Of a stretch of 64,000 nucleotides of DNA, positions 23,608 through 34,924 are shown one piece after another; the stretch's first letter is position 1, and every line of letters begins with the position of its first letter. Below the pieces are notes generated by a model. It saw nothing but the letters and a program-made list of their open reading frames with translations. It was not told where the DNA came from and searched no databases. A program made the position numbers and the translations under genes. Origin of the DNA: Paracamarosporium sp. OC-R06-R3 (Eukaryota > Ascomycota > Dothideomycetes > Pleosporales > Didymosphaeriaceae); NCBI GenBank assembly GCA_019828545.1, contig JACVRA010000257.1:174246-238245 (forward strand). The letters are read 5' to 3'.

Positions 23608-24770
23608 TCACTGCACGCCGGCTCTCTTGTACAGCTCTTCCACAAAAGATTGCCTCAGCACCGCATCCTCCCAGCCCAAGACCCCATCTGCAGCGCCCTT
23701 TCGATCCGCGAAGCCCTCATACAACCTCGCAATGTTCTTCGAATACAGCGAATACTGATCTGCACTCCACTCGTCCTTCCCAGCATGCACTTCCTCCAAC
23801 CCTTCCTTCGCATAATCAAACAATGTGATGCTCACGTTGCTCTCGGCAATCTGGAGGTACGAGTCTGGACCAGTGACTTGTATGGCGCCTTTAGTACCGT
23901 AGATGCGCCAGAAGGCACCGCCTGTACCATCAAAAGCAGGCCCACCGCGAAGAGAGTATGAGAGCACGGCACCGGAGGATAGCGTTCCGTTGAGGAATAA
24001 GTGATCGTGGGAAGTACGAGGTATAGTGGTGGTTGGGGCGCCAGTGTGGTCGGTAAGTTGGACAGTTGGAAACTGAACAGCCAGTAATGGGTTGTAGTCC
24101 TTCAAAGGGCCTAACACGACCTGGATAGCTTCGAGTGCTATGCACGTGTTAGTAATCCCAGACAAACGCATATCGGAGAAAGCGGTGACTTACAGTGCAT
24201 CCCGTAAATACTGACCAAGTTCCCTCCAACAGTGCGGTCTTGCTGGTACGCCTGCCCCTCCCAATCGCTCTCTCCAAAGAATTTCGGTGTCCCGTGGAAC
24301 ACACTGCTAACCACCCTGCCAATCCTCCCCTCATCAATCACACTCTTGATTTTCTGCAGCGTGGGACTAACACCAGCTTGCAATCCCACCAGCGTCTTCA
24401 CGCCCTTCTCCCTCGCCAAAGCAAGCATCTCCTTGGCCTGCTCAGCGTTAATTGCGAGCGGCCACTCGCAAAAGACGTCTTTGCCTGCCTTCAGGGCTGG
24501 GAGGAGGCCGCTATAATGCCTATCCACACGGGTTGAGCAGACGACCAACTCGACCTCTGGATCGGCTGCCAACTCTTCGGGCGAGCCATATGCCTTTGTA
24601 GAAGGCGGTAGACCATGGGTCTTGATGGCTGCTTGGGCGGACTCGAGAGACGAATTGCAGAGGGCAACGACGTGGTATTTGGAGGAGGCCTTCAAGTAGG
24701 GGAGGTGTGCCCAGACGGCCCAGGATTGGGTGGAGGAGAGGCCAATAAAGCCGACTTTTATAGGTGCCAT
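23608..24770 (-). CDS. Gal80-like Gfo/Idh/MocA family oxidoreductase
   Basis: Two exons, 24770-24194 and 24137-23608; the 56-nt intron has a perfect branch site (tactaac). 368 residues. The N-terminal Rossmann fold opens with KVGFIGLSSTQSWAVWAHLPYL, and the usual EKP motif is CEWPLA, as in the yeast repressor Gal80 (VEWALA) rather than in active sugar dehydrogenases. The C-terminal alpha/beta domain follows (YGTKGAIQVTGP). Family members are NAD(P)-binding: some oxidise sugars or inositol, and Gal80 itself is a non-enzymatic regulator. The missing Lys of the EKP motif suggests a non-catalytic or altered role. No galactose genes adjoin it. The upstream in-frame Met at 24815 would add 15 residues and is less likely. 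Confidence 0.82.
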
Positions 24771-25695
24771 TGCGGAGGGAGATGAGAAGGGAGAGGGATA
24801 TGAATAACAGATCAATTGGTGATGTGCAGACGAGGAAATGTCAGCGTGGTTGGGTGGGTGTGTAACGTTGACATGGTGGTATATATGCGTTTCTGCTGCT
24901 CTCTTGCGTTACGAAGAGCTGCGGAGGACATTGCGGAGGAGGATCATGGAAGTTGAAGCTACGCTTTGCTGAGCAAGCGTGGGTGCGATGTAGGATGTAC
25001 GCATGTGGTCGCCTGCGGAGGAGGAAGATGGAAGTTGGGGGCCTACACTTTGTTGAGCAGGCGTAGGTGCGATGTAGGATGTACGTATATGGTCGCTTGC
25101 GGAGGAGCTGCGGACAGCATTGCGGACTTGCGGAAGCGGGCCATGACACGCCGTGGAGAAGGGAAAGCGGACGAGGGAACCTGCTAGAGGGAACCTGCTA
25201 GAGCCTACGTGGACAAGGTTCAAGCCTCGGCGATAACTGCACGGCATAACAAGGTGGTGTTGGGCAGGGACACCCACGTGCCTTGTTGCCCGATGCGGAA
25301 GCAACGCCTGCTTGGGCACGGGGTGTTGTTTGTGCGACGGTGCGGGCGACGAAACCACCATGAGCTGCTGCACGCCGCGGATCGCTGCACGCAAGGACAT
25401 TCACCATACAAGTAGAGGCACGAGGGGGCAGAGGGCACACACGTGGGCCATTCGGGCCTTCTCACTCGTCACCACGGCGGCCCGTCCTGCGTCGAGCCCA
25501 CCCGCGGTGGACCTGGAGCTTGGGCCACGCCAGCCCTCAGTTCCCAGAGTCTGCAACCAAACAGATGCTTGGGCGGGGGTTCCGCTCTTCTGCTCGAGAC
25601 GTCTTGCACCCGCGAGAGCTTTTGCATTCTTCTTACCACCCTTCCGATCGTTGTGAAAGGCGTTCTCGGCACGCAATTGCCGCAGCCCCCCCAGC
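24771..25695. other. Divergent intergenic, 0.9 kb, with a tandem repeat
   Basis: Lies between the Gal80-like gene and VTC4 and holds both promoters. Contains the repeat listed separately at 24932-25113. Frames of 60-160 codons on both strands here are translations of the repeat or of GC-rich sequence and show no family motif. Confidence 0.45.
24932..25113. repeat. Two imperfect ~83-bp tandem units plus a partial third
   Basis: Units start at 24932, 25014 and 25098 with tgcggaggag. Each full unit repeats the order tgcggaggag...atggaagttg...tttg.tgagca.gcgt.ggtgcgatgtaggatgtacg..tatggtcgc. The second differs from the first by about a dozen substitutions; the third stops after some 16 bases. 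Probably a decaying minisatellite. Confidence 0.75.
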
Positions 25696-28234
25696 ATGAG
25701 GTGCGCATATCCCGGCTCGTTTATGCATGTCGCGCGCGTATGATGTAACCAGGCTGACCGCAGCCTGCAGATTCGGCCAGCAGCTCAAACAGTCGCTGAA
25801 CCGCGATTGGGTCTTCAACTACATCGACTATGAGGGCCTCAAGGCAACGCTGCGTGCGCCCCGCGCCTGGGACCACACGACGGAGCAGAGCTTCATCGAG
25901 CAGCTCGAGGCCGAGCTGGACAAGGTCTACACCTTCCAGAAGGTCAAGGCCGAGGAGATCATCCGCCGCATAGCTGCGTCGGAGAAGGAGGTCAACGACG
26001 TCGTCGGAAAGGTCGACAACAATGCCCTCGCGCCGGGCGAGGAATCGCCGTCCGAGGAGGACTTCGAGCTGCTCGAGGAGGACCTGAGCGACATCATCGC
26101 CGACGTGCACGATCTGGCAAAGTTCACCCAGCTCAACTACACCGGTTTCCAGAAGATCATCAAGAAGCACGATGTGCGTCACCACCACATCCTTCCCTAC
26201 AGTCTATCCTAACCATGCGCAGAAAGTCACCGGCCTCGCGCTGAAACCTGTCTTCGCTACCCGTCTCAAGCAGAAGCCCTTCTACCAAGACAACTACGAC
26301 GCTTATGTCCTCAAGCTCTCGAAGCTCTACGATACCGTCCGGACGCGTGGCAACCCGGTCAAGGGCGATTCATCTGCGGGAGGCAAGCAGCAGAACTTCG
26401 TCCGTCAGACGACCAAGTACTGGGTGCATCCGGATAACGTACTCGAGTTAAAGCTCATCATTCTAAAGCATCTGCCTGTCTTGGTCTTCAATGCTAGCAA
26501 AGCCTGGAGCGAGGACGACACTGCCATTTCTTCCATCTATTTCGACAACACAGATACATGGGAGCTGTACGAGGGCCGTCTCAAGAAGACCGAGGGCGCC
26601 GAAGCTATTCGCATACGCTGGTACGGTGACATGTCCGCAGAGACCGCCTTCATCGAGCGCAAAACACACCGAGAAGACTGGACTGGTGAGGAGTCGGTCA
26701 AGGCCCGCTTCAAGCTCAAGGAGAAGAACGTTAACGCCTATCTTCGTGGTGAGCATACTCCGGAACAAATCTTTGAGAAAGAGCGGAGGGAGCAGAAGAG
26801 GCCTGAGAAGGATATTGCGTCAGACGAACAACTGGCGAGGGAGATCCAATACCGCGTCCTGACCCGCAAGCTGGTGCCCGTTACCCGCTCCTTTTACCAC
26901 CGGACTGCCTTCCAGCTCCCCGGCGATGCCCGCGTGCGCATATCGCTCGATACCGAACTTGCCATGACGCGCGAAGACAACTTGGATGGCCGCCAGCGTG
27001 CTGGAGACAATTGGCGCCGAATGGACATTGGTGTCGACTGGCCATTCAAGCAATTGCCCAAGGAGGATGTTGAGCTCTTCCCTTATGCTGTGCTTGAAGT
27101 CAAGCTTCAAACCCAGGCTGGCCAAGAACCCCCACAGTGGATCCGCGATCTGACGTCTTCCCACCTTGTCGAAGCCGTGCCCAAGTTTTCTAAATACATT
27201 CATGGAACCTCCACCCTTCAGCCCAAACGCATTAAGCTCCTCCCATACTGGGCACCACAGATGCATATTGACATTCGCAAACCCATCAGCCATAAATTCG
27301 GCATTGAAAGGCCTGGTGCCAGCAACGACATCAGTACTAGTGGTAATATGGAAGACGATAGTGATGATGAAGACGATGTCGCGGGCCTGCCTCCTGCACA
27401 GGATAACACTCAGGATGACGAGCACCTCAAAAGGCTTCGCGAGGCGCGCGATATCCAAGAGCAGAATGATCTTGATCGTCGCCGTGATTATGGTACAATC
27501 GGAAACGGAGATGGGCCAAACGCATTGGATGTGGAAGAGCGCATTTCTGCACAGCAGATTTACAACAGCGATCACCCGATATACGATTCCGATAGCGATG
27601 ATGAAGATGAGTTGGACGAGGCTCGGCAGAAGGGCGGTTGGCAATATCGTTCTTTGGTTGTCAAGCAAAAGGCCAAGGAACTTAGCAATACAGTGTTGAA
27701 CGGGCTGGTGACCCTTATCCCGCGGCCTAGAGCGACCGACGTTGGCGAGGGTGGCTTCCAGCTTGGTGTACCGAGCTGGAAGCAGCCGGGAGAGATTAAG
27801 CATTTCAAAGCTCCTAAAGGAAAGCGTACGTCATCTCAGTTCCCATGTATATCCCAATCATGCTCACTTTAATATTAGGTATCCACGTTCCCGTCCGTGT
27901 TGAGCCCAAAGTCCAACTTGCCACCGAGCGAACCTTCCTCTCATGGCTCGAATTCAGCATTTTGCTTGGCTCCATTGCAGCCACGCTGCTCAATTTCGGT
28001 GACGGCCTAGCACTTGCAGCGGCGTGGGCCTTTACCATTATTGCATGCTGTGCGCTGCTGTACTCGGTTGGCCTGTACTTGTGGCGTGTGAGCATGATTA
28101 AGAAACGGCGAGCTGTTACGTATCATGACAAAGTCGGGCCGACGCTGCTCTGTTTGGGCCTATTTGCTGCAGTGGCAGTGAGTTTCGGGTTCAGATTAGG
28201 TGTCGGTGGCTGGAGTGGAGGCTTGAAAGGCTAA
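25696..28234 (+). CDS. VTC4: Vacuolar transporter chaperone 4 (polyphosphate polymerase)
   Basis: Four exons: 25696-25700, 25771-26173, 26223-27825 and 27879-28234; 788 residues. The first coding exon is only 5 nt (ATGAG) and joins to give [15 protein letters not shown], the canonical SPX-domain start. Layout: SPX domain (residues 1-~150; inositol-pyrophosphate sensor), the tunnel-shaped polymerase domain (~180-510), an acidic linker, and three C-terminal membrane spans (DUF202). Catalytic-type motifs are present: [16 protein letters not shown], the RSFYHR and VRISLDTE arginines, LEVKLQT and FSKYIHG. VTC4 is the catalytic subunit that makes polyphosphate from ATP while moving it into the vacuole. 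Three acidic blocks in the linker ([14 protein letters not shown]) lengthen it relative to yeast (721 residues). Confidence 0.95.
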
Positions 28235-28906
28235 ACGACTGTTCGCGGAGCTTGAATGAAGCTGTAATGGTGCCTATTGTTACATATTGTTTGGTTCGCA
28301 TGCGGTGTATTTATGGTACAACGCCGGTCGGAACACGTTACGTGTATATTTGGTTTTTGGCACGCACCGTTTTGTTGAGCAAGGTGTGGTTATATACATG
28401 GATGGTGCCCTCGAACCAGTGGTAAATGAGTACCAACAGACCACCAAAGTGTACAACTGATGTCATACATTCGTCACGTTATCCACTTCTATTTTTGAGT
28501 TTTGCTATTGCTAGGAATTGGTTCTCTGATCTTCTAAACTCGATGCCCGATTTAGCGTCAAATGTGTGCTGTGGGTGAGCATGGCAAACATGAAGTTTCT
28601 TGGTACACATTCTTTTGATCGTTGCATGGCTCGCTCATAAGCCGCATCGTCAATATTCTTAGTGCAGATACGATTTTCGAAGGGTAGATATGCCTCAAAG
28701 CGATCGCCGTGTGTCGACTGTGCAAATCAACCATACATTGAGGTTGACTAGTCAAGTTGTCAAGGGGTCTTCTGATCTACGATCAATCTATATATTTGGC
28801 GTATAGGTCGGCCAAAATATGATCACATGCTCTTACTCTCATGCTTCCTAGGACGGGCTTTATGAGGTAGTCAATATCCGTTTCTACCAGTCCATCGCTA
28901 TTCTCA
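28235..28906. other. Convergent intergenic, 0.7 kb
   Basis: The 3' flanks of VTC4 and the tetraspan gene meet here. No supported feature. Confidence 0.4.
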
Positions 28907-29693
28907 CTACCTCTTCGGCATCTCACTCCACGGTCGATGCGGCCTCATGTTTGCAGCCTCCATGTTCTTTGCCACTGCCAACGGCCAGCTCACCGCCTCC
29001 TCCTTGCCACTCTTCGTCGAGTCTCGCCTTCCCATCTCAGCCCCAGCCCCAGCTAATCCTTTCTCTTCATCTCCGCTCTGCGTATTGTGTATCGTCGGCA
29101 CCTCATACCCGTGACTCATGCCCAAAGCACTCGCCGTCGGCTCAAAAGAACACGCTTTCGAGTCCCTTACTCGATGGATGGTCTGAATTAGGAAAGAAAT
29201 TGTCGTCGCGAGACCGATGAACATACCGGTGCCGGAACCGATGGCGTATGCTCTACTTAATGGGAGGAGCATGGCGAAGGCAGCAAGGTCGGATGAGGAG
29301 TTAGGATTGGATAGTGAGGCAGGATATTTCATGGCGAGGGAGAGCGTGGCGCCGAAGGCGGTGGCTAGGCTGAGGGCGGAGAGGAGTTCGATGGGGAGGA
29401 GGAAGGGCGTTGGTAGGCGCATTCGTTGGATGTTGAGGGAGAGTATGACGAGGAGCGTTGCGAGAGTTGTAAAGGAGCCCTGTTACATCTGTTAGTCAGG
29501 CGGCGGAAGGGTGCTTAGCACAGGAAAGATGACATACGGCAGCAATGGCAATCCAGATTCGGAGTTGGTTGTCCATTGCCGTTCTCATAAAGGAGCGCCA
29601 TGCTGCGTCGTCTTGCGACTCGAGGTTGGCCAGATTCAGTATGATGAAGCCGCGAGCTTCGATATCGTGAATAATGAACTTTGCTGTCATCAT
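28907..29693 (-). CDS. Multi-span membrane protein of unknown function
   Basis: Two exons, 29693-29538 and 29479-28907; the 58-nt intron (GTATGT..TAACAG) uses the second of two closely spaced AGs, because the first would bring in an immediate stop. 242 residues. About four hydrophobic segments: IWIAIAAGSFTTLATLLVIL across the splice, IELLSALSLATAFGATLSLAM, then two around SDLAAFAMLLP and GTGMFIGLATTISFLI. A polar ~85-residue C-terminal tail follows. The tetraspan size recalls fungal MARVEL-like proteins, but I see no diagnostic motif. The start is uncertain: in-frame Mets at 29693, 29690, 29588 and 29576 (MDNQLRIW) are all possible. Confidence 0.65.
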
Positions 29694-30725
29694 CTTCGTC
29701 AGCCACGTTCTTCAGATACTCGTCCTATACATCATGACATACTCCAAGTTCCCAAGCCTACGACTCCCAACGCTATCAATACAACCAACACCCTCAAGAT
29801 AGTGAGTATGACTTGAGACCCCATATTACCAAGATTCGTTCTGCAACTCAACCCAAAGTATTAAGAAGACTAAATCCAGACCAGCTGGCAGCAAGCTTCC
29901 AGAGCGCTAACGAAACGAAAGATCGGCTTTGGTGGCGAGGATACTCGTAACACACAAAGCCATCACACACAGGCTGAAGGCGCATCCTTAAGAGACGCCA
30001 TGCACGACCATGCGTTACGTATCGCCCGGCCAACGGCCGGCCACGCTGCTCCCGAAGATCGCATCGCCGTTGGTTCCGCCACACCTTGGCTTACTTGTCG
30101 CAGCTACGATTGATCACAGCATTCTAGTGTAAGCCCAGAAGCAACGCGGTGCCATGAAGCCACTCCCATGTGAACTGAAGGCAACGATTGGATGCCGCCG
30201 CGACCCGGCCTCAGGCTTTCCGGTAGGAACCCGGGAACTACGTGTGCGTCATGCCGTGCGGCGTGCAGGTTGTCGCAATCTGCGCTGACTTTGTGTCTGG
30301 GTGTTCTTGCTGAGACGTTCCTGAGGCAGGGAGGCGAGGTTAGAACCCCTGCAGATCTGCGCATTCACCTATGATCGAGCCGCGACCAACACTCATTTAT
30401 ACACAAGCGGCCGGTCTTCTCCGTGTCGAAGGGCCGAATGTACTGTTTGAGAAGTCTTTGCTGCTGCTGCTGCTGTAAAGTTCATGAGTGCAGCTTTTAG
30501 ACGGGCGTGTAGCGGGCTTGTGGGTATTCCTTGATGGCTTATCGTCAAGAAACTCTCATTAAATTCATGCCATGGTAATCCCATTCTATCTACGTTCAAT
30601 CCGTTCGAACGCCACCCAATGCAAGCTTACCCAAGCCCAGATGCAATCTATGCAGTTCCTTTACCAATAAAACGCCGATGTTCTAAATACTTGCTCATAT
30701 CTCATAAAATTATCGCCTCACGCAT
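29694..30725. other. Intergenic, 1.0 kb
   Basis: Lies upstream of the tetraspan gene and downstream of Elongin A. Short frames only. A ggccaacggccggcc block near 30030 is palindromic but isolated. A (CTG)n-like run lies near 30460. No tRNA or 5S rRNA pattern found. Confidence 0.4.
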
Positions 30726-31643
30726 TCACACCTTTCTTCGCTTCGGTTCCACCATGACACTGGGCCCTGTCCGTGCCCTTTTGAGCGACTGACTGGTTGC
30801 TGATGGTGGAGGTCTTGAAGTAGGCTTCGGGGCAGAAAACTGCTGTCCAGGAGGTAACCGAGGCCGTTCAGCTCGTTCCGGAGCCGCATCACTAACGCGG
30901 GGCATCGGCTGTTGTCTGATAACGGGACGTCTTGTGGCGTTTGCTGCAGCTACAGACGCCGAAGCCCCCTTGGGAACGAGCATGCGCTTCGGCGCTTCAG
31001 TAATCGCCTCTGCCTCCGCCATTCTCACCATTCTAGCAGGCACCTGCGTAACAGTTCTCTTCCTCTCGTTGAGCAAGTGTTGAGGTAATGTGGATGCTTT
31101 GGGTCGGGCTCGTTTCGCATCGTAAATGCCCCTCTTAAGTTTATCAAAAGCCACTTTGCCCGTCTTCTTTGGTGCAGCCGGATCCCCCCATCCCGACCGC
31201 GCACCCCCTCCAAAAGACCAACCTGGACGCCGCGCAGAGGGGAGATTGATGTTGCTGGTAATGATGGTAGTCTGATTTCCATTACGATCCTTCTGCAGAG
31301 CCTGCATCTTTTGCCTCAGCTCCTCTTGCTGGGCCTCTGCCTCTTTTTCTGCCTCTTTCTTGAGCTTTTTGTAGACTTTGCCCCAGTTCCTTGGGTCGCG
31401 CGGCTGATGCGGCTTCTTCTCCCAGCCGGGTATGTCTTTCTTGATGAGACGAAGCCATATCTCGCCTGTTTCGCCTTGTATTTGCGGACAGTTTGTTTCG
31501 AGCTGGATGAGCTGGTCTGGGATTTGGATCTGGCGGAGGACAGGTGCGAGGAACGCGTAGGGCAAGTCGCCTATGTCGTCCAGCAAGTGGATGTTTTGTA
31601 CGAGCCGGGTTTTGGCGAGGTTGAAGAGACTCGGAACAGGCAT
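30726..31643 (-). CDS. ELA1: Elongin-A (RNA polymerase II elongation/ubiquitin ligase adaptor)
   Basis: Single exon, 305 residues, ATG at 31643. The N-terminal ~100 residues are the Elongin-A domain with its F-box-like helix (SLFNLAKTRLVQNIHLLDDIGDLPYAFLAPVL) and the following LETNCPQI..ETGEIWLRLIKKDIPGWE block. A coiled coil (KVYKKLKKEAEKEAEAQQEEL) comes next, then a basic disordered tail with several Lys/Arg clusters ending KRRKV, likely nuclear localisation. In yeasts Ela1 pairs with Elc1 and a cullin to ubiquitylate stalled Rpb1; in animals it also stimulates elongation. It shares a divergent promoter region with THO7. Confidence 0.9.
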   Translation of the reverse strand: MPVPSLFNLAKTRLVQNIHLLDDIGDLPYAFLAPVLRQIQIPDQLIQLETNCPQIQGETGEIWLRLIKKDIPGWEKKPHQPRDPRNWGKVYKKLKKEAEKEAEAQQEELRQKMQALQKDRNGNQTTIITSNINLPSARRPGWSFGGGARSGWGDPAAPKKTGKVAFDKLKRGIYDAKRARPKASTLPQHLLNERKRTVTQVPARMVRMAEAEAITEAPKRMLVPKGASASVAAANATRRPVIRQQPMPRVSDAAPERAERPRLPPGQQFSAPKPTSRPPPSATSQSLKRARTGPSVMVEPKRRKV

Positions 31644-32133
31644 GATGTATCACGGACTTTGTATGAATGACGGCTGGTGGCTGGTCTGGGGCTGGCGTCC
31701 TGCTCTGTATGCTTGGTGAATTCCAGCGGTGCTACTTCTGGAGCCTTTGAAAGCTGAATTGGGGCTCAGAACGGCACGAGTTGACGTGCGCTGCTGTATC
31801 TGTTTGCCTAGATAGGTGTGGCTGAACTGCAGCTCCGACTCGTGTCCTGCGAGGATACCGGTCGAGGCAGCTATTGTGGCATCTGGTGGCTGGACTGTGA
31901 CTTTTTTGAAGCTGTGATGTTCTATAGCGGAAGCGTGTACGTCGGTTGCGTTGAAGAGAGAGCTGCGGAAAGTTGCGTGGGTGGTGATCAATAGTAAAGG
32001 CAAGGCGCGCTGATGTCCATCCATGGGCCGGGCACCAAGGGTCCGCTGGTTTGCTTAGCTCAACGCGCCGATAATCTCCAACCTTGATTCCCCAACCACG
32101 GTTTGCAGACGGCAGTTGAACGAATTTTGCACC
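31644..32133. promoter_or_regulatory. Divergent promoter, Elongin-A and THO7
   Basis: The 490 bp between start codons of two genes that both act on RNA polymerase II transcripts. A 124-codon frame on the minus strand (31650-32024) shows no family motif and overlaps the expected promoters, so it is not called. Confidence 0.45.
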
Positions 32134-33244
32134 ATGGCGCCCAACATCTGGTCTCTGCTGCCTCAAGGAGACGAAGGTAATCTTCTCGACGCTTCTGCAT
32201 TGTACATCCGCTAATTGTCCAGACGCTCTTCACAATGTCTCGCGTCTCTTCAACGTCGAATCACGACCCTACAGCCGTGTTGCGCATCGCATAATCACCA
32301 CCAGGGAAAAGGACAAGCCCACCGATTTCATTCTCTCAGATGCGCGACCCAGGCAATTACCGACCCCGCCTCCCGATGTCTCGGCGGCAGACGAGGAGGC
32401 TGCAGCGCGCGACGCCGCCCGAAAAGAGGAAGCGGGCAGGATTGAGGCCTGGAGAAAGGAGCTTATGAACGAGCTGGAACTGCTCGACTTCGCAACACTG
32501 CGCTTCGAGCTCACAACGGGGATCAATAACGAGGAACGAGAGCGCTACGCAAAAGACAAAGTAGCCATCACAGAAAAGCAGGACCACGTCCGACGGAACA
32601 TTGAGAAGCTACATGTGAATTTGCAGCAGGCAAAGGAGACCTTGGCTATCCGCAAGACCTACGATGAGCTGACGGAGAAGATCACCAACAACAAGATGCT
32701 GAAGCCGCGGGATGAGCAAGCCATCGCGCATGAAAAGCTGGATCAGGAAATCGCTGAGCTGGAACAGGAGGTGCAAAATGCAAAGACCACTTGGAGCGAG
32801 CGCCGCACGCAGTTTAATCGTATCGAAACCGAGGCGATGAGCTTGATGCAAATGATCAAAGACGAGAAGGAAGAGGCCGAACGTAAGGAAGGCATGCGCG
32901 ACGACGGAGGTGACGACAAAGATGCTAGCACAAGGGGCGATGTCAGCCATGCGGCAACTCCCAGACCTGATGGTGGTCTCACACCGGTGCATGTTAGCCA
33001 AACTGCAGAGTCTTCGAGCACTCTCAAAGTCCCGCCGCACGATCGACTCTCAGCCCTTTCTGTTGCTGCATCACCTATACCTTCTGGTGCCGGAGAGGAC
33101 ACCGAGATGGGCGAATCGGGCGACAATACAGGCGCCAACCCGGCCGAGGACTCCGAGATTGAGGAGGGAGAAGATGTGGAAGAAGGCGAGCACGAAGGTT
33201 CTGAGCATGGAGAGACTTCAGGACGCGAAATGGACGAATCATGA
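32134..33244 (+). CDS. THO7: THO complex subunit 7
   Basis: Two exons, 32134-32176 and 32223-33244, with a 46-nt intron (GTAATC..CCAG); 354 residues. The start ATG (accATGG) gives MAPNIWSLLPQGDE. Residues ~45-240 form the Tho7 domain with a long coiled coil (AWRKELMNELELLDFATLRFELTTG, then heptads to ~residue 250). The C-terminal ~110 residues are acidic and disordered (EIEEGEDVEEGEHEGSEHGE). THO couples transcription elongation to mRNA export and limits R-loops. It is longer than animal THOC7 (~204) because of the fungal acidic tail. Confidence 0.88.
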
Positions 33245-33411
33245 AAGACAGCAGTTGCATCGGTGGCATTGGCCCTCGATTGCTTGTGATACCCTACGTT
33301 TTTGCATAGCGCGGTGTCTGGGACAGATCTTTTGTTTTATCACGTTATTTATATTTATACTTCAAACTGGGTATATTATCTACAATTTGGACTACATCAT
33401 CCACAATACCC

Positions 33412-33860
33412 TTATGCAGATTCGCGAAGTGCCTCCTTCGCCTTTGCAATGGCCTCTTTGGCCTTCGTGACCTCCTCCGTTGAGGCCTCGCCTCCAGCCT
33501 CCTTGTTGCTTTCCTGGGTTTGGTCAACACATGCACAATCACGGAGGTGGACATCACTTACAAGCTGCTCCTCTAGCTTCTCTAGAGCGTCACTGATCTT
33601 GGAACGCACCGTCGGTATGACGTTTTTGGTCTCTTCAAGACCTTGTTTCTGGGTGATGATCAGATACATGATACTAAAGCTTGCAGGGAATAAAATACCT
33701 CTTGCTTCAACAGATACTCTGCGTTCTCTTCCTCGCTGCCAGCTTCGAGTTTCTTGATGCGGGCCTCCTGCTGCTCCATCTCTTTGTAGTAGCTAGCTTC
33801 CTCCTTCACTAAGCGGGTCAGAGAAGAGGTCGCAACGGCGAGCTTCGATGGGGGAGGCAT
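33412..33860 (-). CDS. RBL2: Tubulin-specific chaperone A (cofactor A)
   Basis: Three exons: 33860-33699, 33648-33562 and 33513-33412, introns 50 and 48 nt; 116 residues, the family size. Seen: the N-terminal helix MPPPSKLAVATSSLTRLVKEE with YYKEMEQQEARIKKLE, and the second helix QGLEETKNVIPTVRSKISDALEKLEEQL. Cofactor A binds and stabilises beta-tubulin monomers in the folding pathway. The second intron (GTAAGT..CCAG) is a multiple of three and has no stop, so its retention would insert 16 residues rather than break the protein. The 3' ends of this gene and THO7 are only 167 bp apart. Confidence 0.92.
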
Positions 33861-34924
33861 GTTTAGGTAGATTGATCGAGTGCGAGTGAGACGACTCGTT
33901 CGATGAGCTAAGGCGTTAAATTTATATTCGGTTGCTGCCTTGTGCCTCTGGTGCGTGTTTATGGTCCGTGAAAATGCATCCACCCCCCACCCCGCGAACC
34001 TATCGATAACCCTGTATGCGCGCTATGCCTGTTACGGTGAGATTGGACCAAACCCCACATCATTCAAGATGCGTTTTGTGACTGGACCTCTGCACCTTCT
34101 TCCATCTGGAGTGCTGTTTTTGACGAGACTTCGGCATACGCCTTGGCACAAAAAACGATACAAAAAAGGTGATCCCCTTGGGATTCGGCACAAAAAAAGG
34201 GCGTGATAAAAAAGAGTAAAAAGTCAACATATCTTATATACAGTTGTTCATCGACAGCGCTGTTAGTCGTTACCCTCTCCACTTCGTCAGGCGACCATGA
34301 CCATGCTGCGCGCTATTGTAATAGACAGCCTCAAGGACCTTCAACTTGGCGTCTAGCTTGCAACTAACATATGCCTCCATAGATGAAGAGCTAGATACAA
34401 GTTTACCCCAAGAGTGCGAAGAAGAAGCTTTTCTTTAACACCAGAGGCGAAAGCACTTCATCGTACAATAAGGAAAGCTTATTCAAGCATTCTCAGAAGT
34501 ACAACGGAAAGATCTAAGGAGTCGAAGTCTATAAAAACACTTGAAGATAGCCTAGGCCCAAGGAACGCGACGAGGGAACTCCAGCAGAAAGCATTTATGC
34601 GATTGACGTCCTAGCTATACCCGTCGAATGTTATCTCCTTTACAGAATACATATTATGAGAAAATACTAACCTCGCTTATAATATAAGTTTTATCTGTCA
34701 ATTCCTTTGTGCTGTTGCACTGATTGAAAGAAAAGGTAGAGATAGTCTCGTTATTCGCTCATATTGGGTACCGAGTCCGAGCTTTTTGCCGGCGCGTAGG
34801 CGTGTCACAGACGCGAAAGAAGAACCACTTTAACGACGCGTCCCCTCCACCATCCCACTTCCTCAGCCTCCACCCCTCATTGTTGCGCGCTTTGGTCATT
34901 CTGGGTTGATACCCATTTGCCTAG
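33861..34924. other. Divergent intergenic, 1.1 kb, AT-rich
   Basis: Lies upstream of both cofactor A and MCM4. It contains several poly-A/T runs and at 34400-34700 an AT-rich part with degenerate short frames that might be an old, unrecognisable insertion. No terminal repeats or conserved motif found. Confidence 0.4.

Noticed and set aside
25721..26188. 155-codon Leu/Val/Asp-rich minus-strand frame
   Set aside because: Antisense of the SPX domain of VTC4; the sense strand is clearly coding.
26820..27803. 327-codon minus-strand frame inside VTC4
   Set aside because: Antisense shadow of the VTC4 coding exon; hydrophobic-looking only because it mirrors acidic codons.
30000..30370. Possible tRNA or 5S rRNA gene
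   Set aside because: No complete cloverleaf or 5S internal-control pattern could be traced on either strand; only a short palindrome is present.
31650..32024. 124-codon minus-strand frame between Elongin-A and THO7
   Set aside because: No family motif, no splice partner, and it fills the shared promoter.
34200..34700. Decayed transposon in the MCM4 upstream region
   Set aside because: AT-rich and unstructured, but no terminal repeats, target duplication or transposase motif could be found.
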